This document shows, in pieces, positions 59,909 to 64,000 of a DNA stretch of 64,000 nt (the first letter of the stretch is position 1; the number at the start of each line of letters is the position of its first letter). Below the pieces are notes generated by a model that was not told where the DNA came from, did no database searches, and saw nothing but the letters and a program-made list of their open reading frames with translations. Source of the stretch: Climacium dendroides. Lineage: Eukaryota > Streptophyta > Bryopsida > Hypnales > Climaciaceae. The position numbers were made by a program, and so were the translations under genes. The stretch spans positions 24,657,345 to 24,721,344 of the forward strand of contig OX467089.1 in NCBI GenBank assembly GCA_950106755.1. The letters are read 5' to 3'.

Positions 59909-62900
59909 TTAAACCGGTTTATGTCGAGGCCATATGAAACGAGGAAGGAGGTGTGACAGGACATCAACTGCCTCTGGTAAGAATTTTCGTGCAAACAGAA
60001 AACAAGGGCGTTGTCGTCCATTCCACATACATGCCTTCACTGTTTGAATACCCTGCAAGGACAATTGGTGCAGAGTCAGTCAGGATGTAGGCGCTGGGTA
60101 GATGTTGCAGTTATACGAACAAAAACGCTCTCTGCAGAACAAGTGCTAAAATCGTTGGTGACATGACAGACCCGACCAACAACTCATCTATTCATGCACA
60201 AGGTTGGACTTACAAGCAAGTGGTGTCAGCACGACTTGGCTAAACGTCTATGGCCACTCTTGCCTACTGTACCTTCAATACCTCTACTGGCCTCATACCT
60301 CTCTCACTGAAATTGCTTAAGAAATCCACTGAGTGGTAAATATTTGATCTCAACAGATTTGACTCTTTTCCCAAAATTAGTTTACTCTATACAGCTCTAT
60401 GATGATCTCCCAATGAAACCACATTCCTACATACCGGTAATTGGTTAACATGCTTTTAAGTGACGCAAGAGAATCTTGTACCTTACCATCCGGGTTGATC
60501 ATTTCACAGAGACATAAGATTACGGGTTTGAGACTTACCCGGCCGTCACTAGTCACGTGCACGTGTTGGCTGATTTTCTGTAGCACAAACATAGAAGTCA
60601 TCATCAATTTAGATTCCTTGTCGCCTGTCTTTCATCAGCCTGCGTACTAAACTTATTCAGCAATACGTAATTCAAAATATTGAGGTGCAGTAACACATGG
60701 GGGTAACACTCTCAAGAAATGTGTGCATTGTGGTAACACTACTGTAGGTCTGGTTTGGTGAAGTTTTGGTTCCACTTCATCCTTCAAATGTCTGTTTCGA
60801 CTCCGCACCTTTGCAAAGAGAAGGGCTCACAATAATTACATAATAAATGGACACTCATAACTTTCACAGTGACAAATCGAGCTTCATAACTCACCTGTAT
60901 GTGCTGTAACCTTGAAGGTGAAACGTCATCTTTAGCATACGACTTTGGATGCCACTTCCCTTCAGACCAATCCACATGAGTTACAGTCCAATTGGACAGG
61001 TTTTCTGGATTCATTATCTGCAGGCATTCAATCGCTGTTCTTCAGATGCTCAAAATTGAAGAGGTTACTCTTACAAAAATACTTGACGCTCTTAACAATT
61101 TGGAACCATGTCGTAGGAAGTGCAGGCCTACTGGATACCTAGCACCATGAAACTTTACTCCGCAACATTTAACCCTCAAAACTAGAATAGTAATGAACAA
61201 CTTTGATGCTGCAGTAATTGTGTGGAGTGAAGAGTGAAGACCGTACGTAAAGAAATGTCGAAATGTAATGTTCATCAGGGTAGCAATTCCGATTCTCTGG
61301 ACCCGGCTGCAAATAACCATGAAACTTGGTCATCAGTTGTTCAGAACGAACCAGAGCATTGTAGACGCTGGAATATGTTCACTCCTTCGATCGAAACATT
61401 CGTCGATGTGAACTTCAGCAGCACACATCAAAGAGTACCATGATAATTTGCAATAACGTACATGTGCGGAACAATTTTAAAAGATGAGGTGCATATGCAA
61501 GTGAAGCCTACACTGAGAAGGCAATAAGGAAAGGCAATAGCCACCGCAAATCTCACCTTACAGTTCCACTTGAATTTGTTGTAATACAGATGATCAGCCA
61601 CTATCAGCAAAGCATGATGCCGAGTCACAACAAACCACTGCCAAAGAACAGCAAATGGCAAAGCTTGACAATTTGTTCAAAACGAGTTTCATAACCTAAA
61701 AATGCCAAAATACATATACAAATGCTACTAAATATTAGTACCTGTGCTCCTTTCTTCCAATCGCTCCTAGACACTTCTGGCATCATACTATCCATGTACC
61801 TCCCTTGGCCATGAGGTCCTGGATCGTCAAAACTGCCCAATCTTCCAAATGTCAGAGAACTCTCGCATAACCGAATTACTTGAAACCACACACCCTAAGC
61901 ATACGCAGTTTTCAGAAATTAGTCACAAGATACGTTCCAGATATGCCTAATTGAAAAAAAAAAAAAAAAAAAAAAAAGTCATTTCGGCAAAGAAAATCAC
62001 ATAAAGACATGATATCTCTGGCACTAAGTAGTCATCACAGACTACAGAAATTAAAACCTCTCCCATAACTGCCGGTCAACGAGAAAACCACACGGTATCA
62101 CCAGTATGAGAAATAACTTGACCGAGCGGAGTAATTCAGTACTTACCAATCCACATAACTAATGTTTCCACGTATAAAATAATCATATGTGTAGTCAAAG
62201 TCGTAGAGAGGTATACATCTGCCAAAACCAGCTCAAAGAACGTCAACCACCTACCCGTAATAAAACATTTCCCAAACTTTCAGTAATTTATAGACGAAGG
62301 TAGTAAGTAACATACGAGTCTGATAATAAGGCGAAGTATTGATTTTGCGGATCCAAGAGAGCATTGGCAAGTAATCGCCTTTCAGCATCCACCATATCGA
62401 TTTGCCCCCAAACAACCTACAACATTGAGACATGTCGCAACCTGTCAGCATACGATTCAAAGTATGACAAGAGTGTGTATTTCCAATTTCACCTCAAATG
62501 AAGTTCGGGTTGTTTCAACGAAATGTTATACTTGAACTGCCAACACATATGCCTTACGACAACAGTAGATAGAAACGTAGGGCATTCAAGATGCGCCGAT
62601 TCTCTGGAATCTTCTTTCTTCGGCACACATCTTGAAAAATGAAAGCGTTGGTACTCGGCCAACCATAGTGTAGCAAAGAAAAGGGCGGGCATTCGACACT
62701 GCTCTAGAATGATATGTATACTTCAACACCAAAACCAGTTCTCTTTGAAAATATATACCTTTTCAGATCGTATATCTCGACCTCGAAAGACACGGCTCTT
62801 TCGAATGGGCTGCTCCTGGGAGGCATGCACGTAAACGGAATATTTACCTTCATGGCCCTACAAATACAGAAACAGAGAACACAGTGAGTGTTTTGTACAC

Positions 62901-63394
62901 TACACAGCAATTTTCAAAGCTGTCGCGGGCATCTCTCGCATTGTTCCATTATATAACTCATAGGCCAAGGCACTGACCTTAAAAAACTTTTCCCACAGCT
63001 TCTCAAATGGCAGAGGTCCTCCTGTCAAGAACATGAACGCTACTTTAGCCTCTCCAACAGGACGCAGCGGTCGCGTCAGGATATCTTTGGCCAGCACAAA
63101 AGTTGCCAGTTCCCCATCAGAATAGTTTCGCACAGTCGGAAGAGTCGGAATGGAGACAGGCTTCGGAGTTGCATTTGCCTGTCCAGCAAGAGCAGCAGGC
63201 TGAAGTTGCGAATCAGGATATGGCGATGACCTTGGAACCATTTGGCACAAGTTGCCCTTCAAAAAATCACAGTAAACCTGGCCACCCAGATTCGCTACTG
63301 ATGCCCAGCAAAGGACGCACAGGAACAGCAGCGACACACCCACTACGGACCAAAATGATCTCCTCTGTGCCACCTTCCCTCTCCAAATCGCCAT
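59909..63394 (-). CDS. GT14 family (core-2/I-branching, DUF266) glycosyltransferase, ten exons
   Basis: Exons (minus): 63,394-62,978; 62,857-62,759; 62,416-62,316; 62,218-62,147; 61,832-61,742; 61,637-61,557; 61,306-61,247; 61,017-60,895; 60,577-60,539; 60,052-59,909. All are GT-AG with closing phases; 408 residues, usual for the family. An in-frame ATG at 63,454 would add 20 residues; MAIWRGK was chosen because the single membrane anchor (residues about 13-37, FWSVVGVSLLFLCVLCW) then lies at the usual distance. Family blocks in order: KVAFMFLTGGPLPFEKLWEKFF, KYSVYVHAS, DAERRLLANALLDPQNQYFALLSDS, CIPLYDFDYTYDYF, FDDPGPHGQGRY, YPDEHYISTFL, NWTVTHVDWSEGKWHP, HVTSDG and RPCFLFARKFLPEA. The protein should be a type II Golgi membrane enzyme related to rice BC10; the acceptor (arabinogalactan or other) is unknown. 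Confidence 0.93.
61951..61977. repeat. Homopolymer A run in a GT14 intron
   Basis: About 25 consecutive A bases on the + strand (T run on the gene strand), in the intron upstream of exon 5, near the acceptor side. Confidence 0.9.
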
Positions 63395-64000
63395 TGTGGT
63401 ATGGCAATGATTTTCTCCTTCACAAAGCTTCCTCATTCTCCTGTTTTCAAACATGCCAACATGAGTCCAGTCTCAAAGAAATATCCCAAACACCAAGGTG
63501 TCTAAGAATTGCATCAATGCGGAAGTGGAGCCGATTGTCACCTACGATGTACTAATCCAAGCTATTTGATGAACGTTTTCAAGGAGCTGCTAGCGCAACA
63601 CGGAGCGAAGAAAATTCATTCAACTAATCATCAGCGAAACGATATTTTACTCCAATCTCGCAACGCAGACGAACAAAACGTGAGTTGAGTCAATTTCGGT
63701 GCAAATAAAGCAGAAGGCTTACTCAAATTTCGATTGCTTCTTGGGCAAAATATCGATTTTATTGCACCAAGAAATCCAAGAAATGTGTGAAAAGTCAACA
63801 GCTTTGATTTTTGTTACACCCATGCAAGTAGAATAGCGCAAACAAACTTGCACCCAATGCTTTGTGGCCTAAAAATGAAAACAAAGTACCCTGGACTCGC
63901 TGTTTCCACGGCGTCCGTATCAGCTAGGCAAAGTAAGCCGCAGCGTTAAGTTGATTCTCAAAGTTTCAAAGCTACAACTGGGCCAATAAGTGATAAAGGA
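63395..64000 (-). promoter_or_regulatory. 5' flank of the GT14 gene
   Basis: No other gene is seen to the end of the window. An alternative in-frame ATG for the GT14 protein lies at 63,454. The rest should be leader and promoter; no specific element is supported. Confidence 0.4.

Noticed and set aside
59473..59937. 154-codon + strand frame overlapping the end of the GT14 gene
   Set aside because: It lies antisense to the confirmed last GT14 exon and its 3' flank and shows no domain; most likely a shadow.
61370..61440. Candidate GT14 exon containing a DEHY-like SEHIP peptide
   Set aside because: The true block NCYPDEHYISTF lies at 61,247-61,306 with proper splice sites and phase.
1..64000. 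tRNA and rRNA genes
   Set aside because: None recognised by eye on either strand; a dedicated covariance search would be decisive.

Overview
The window reads as a plant nuclear genome: spliced genes, AT-rich intergenic DNA, many decayed transposons and plant families (AP2/ERF, MSP-domain VAP-like, plant-type Argonaute, GT14/DUF266). The ERF and Argonaute types and the retroelement in the first 4 kb fit a non-seed streptophyte, perhaps a bryophyte; the species cannot be named from sequence alone.

Layout. 1-5.1 kb: decayed Ty3/gypsy retrotransposon whose pol carries a cytosine-5 DNA methyltransferase between protease and reverse transcriptase, followed by an LTR-like block that recurs at 9.0-9.7 kb (inverted) and 24.4-25.7 kb. 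7.4-8.6 kb: a small MITE, then PIF/Harbinger remains (trihelix ORF plus transposase C-terminus). 11.2-15.1 kb: AP2/ERF gene whose coding intron is largely a near-perfect inverted repeat. 15.4-37.4 kb: repeat-rich and almost gene-free, with CACTA-type MITEs, an 18 kb/30 kb segmental duplication, hierarchical tandem repeats (about 137 bp inside about 0.9 kb), large fold-backs, and one orphan Dicer-like exon at 26.5-26.7 kb. 37.8-44.7 kb: GC-rich promoter/leader and a seven-exon MSP/VAP-like gene. 45-49.1 kb: AT-rich repeats, a fold-back transposon, and a repeat ORF with SUVH-like RDWPEGC motifs whose stop lies in the transposon end. 49.96-57.55 kb (minus): ten-exon Argonaute with PAZ, MID and PIWI domains and an intact DEDH set. 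59.9-63.4 kb (minus): ten-exon GT14 glycosyltransferase.

Four intact genes (ERF, VAP-like, AGO, GT14) could be assembled with splice phases that close; they look like independent housekeeping or regulatory genes. The unusual theme is gene silencing: a methyltransferase inside a retrotransposon, a stranded Dicer-like exon, an SUVH-like motif array, several long dsRNA-capable inverted repeats (one in an expressed intron, one beside the Argonaute start) and an Argonaute, all in 64 kb. A functional link between them is inference only; chance co-location of transposon-captured fragments is the null.
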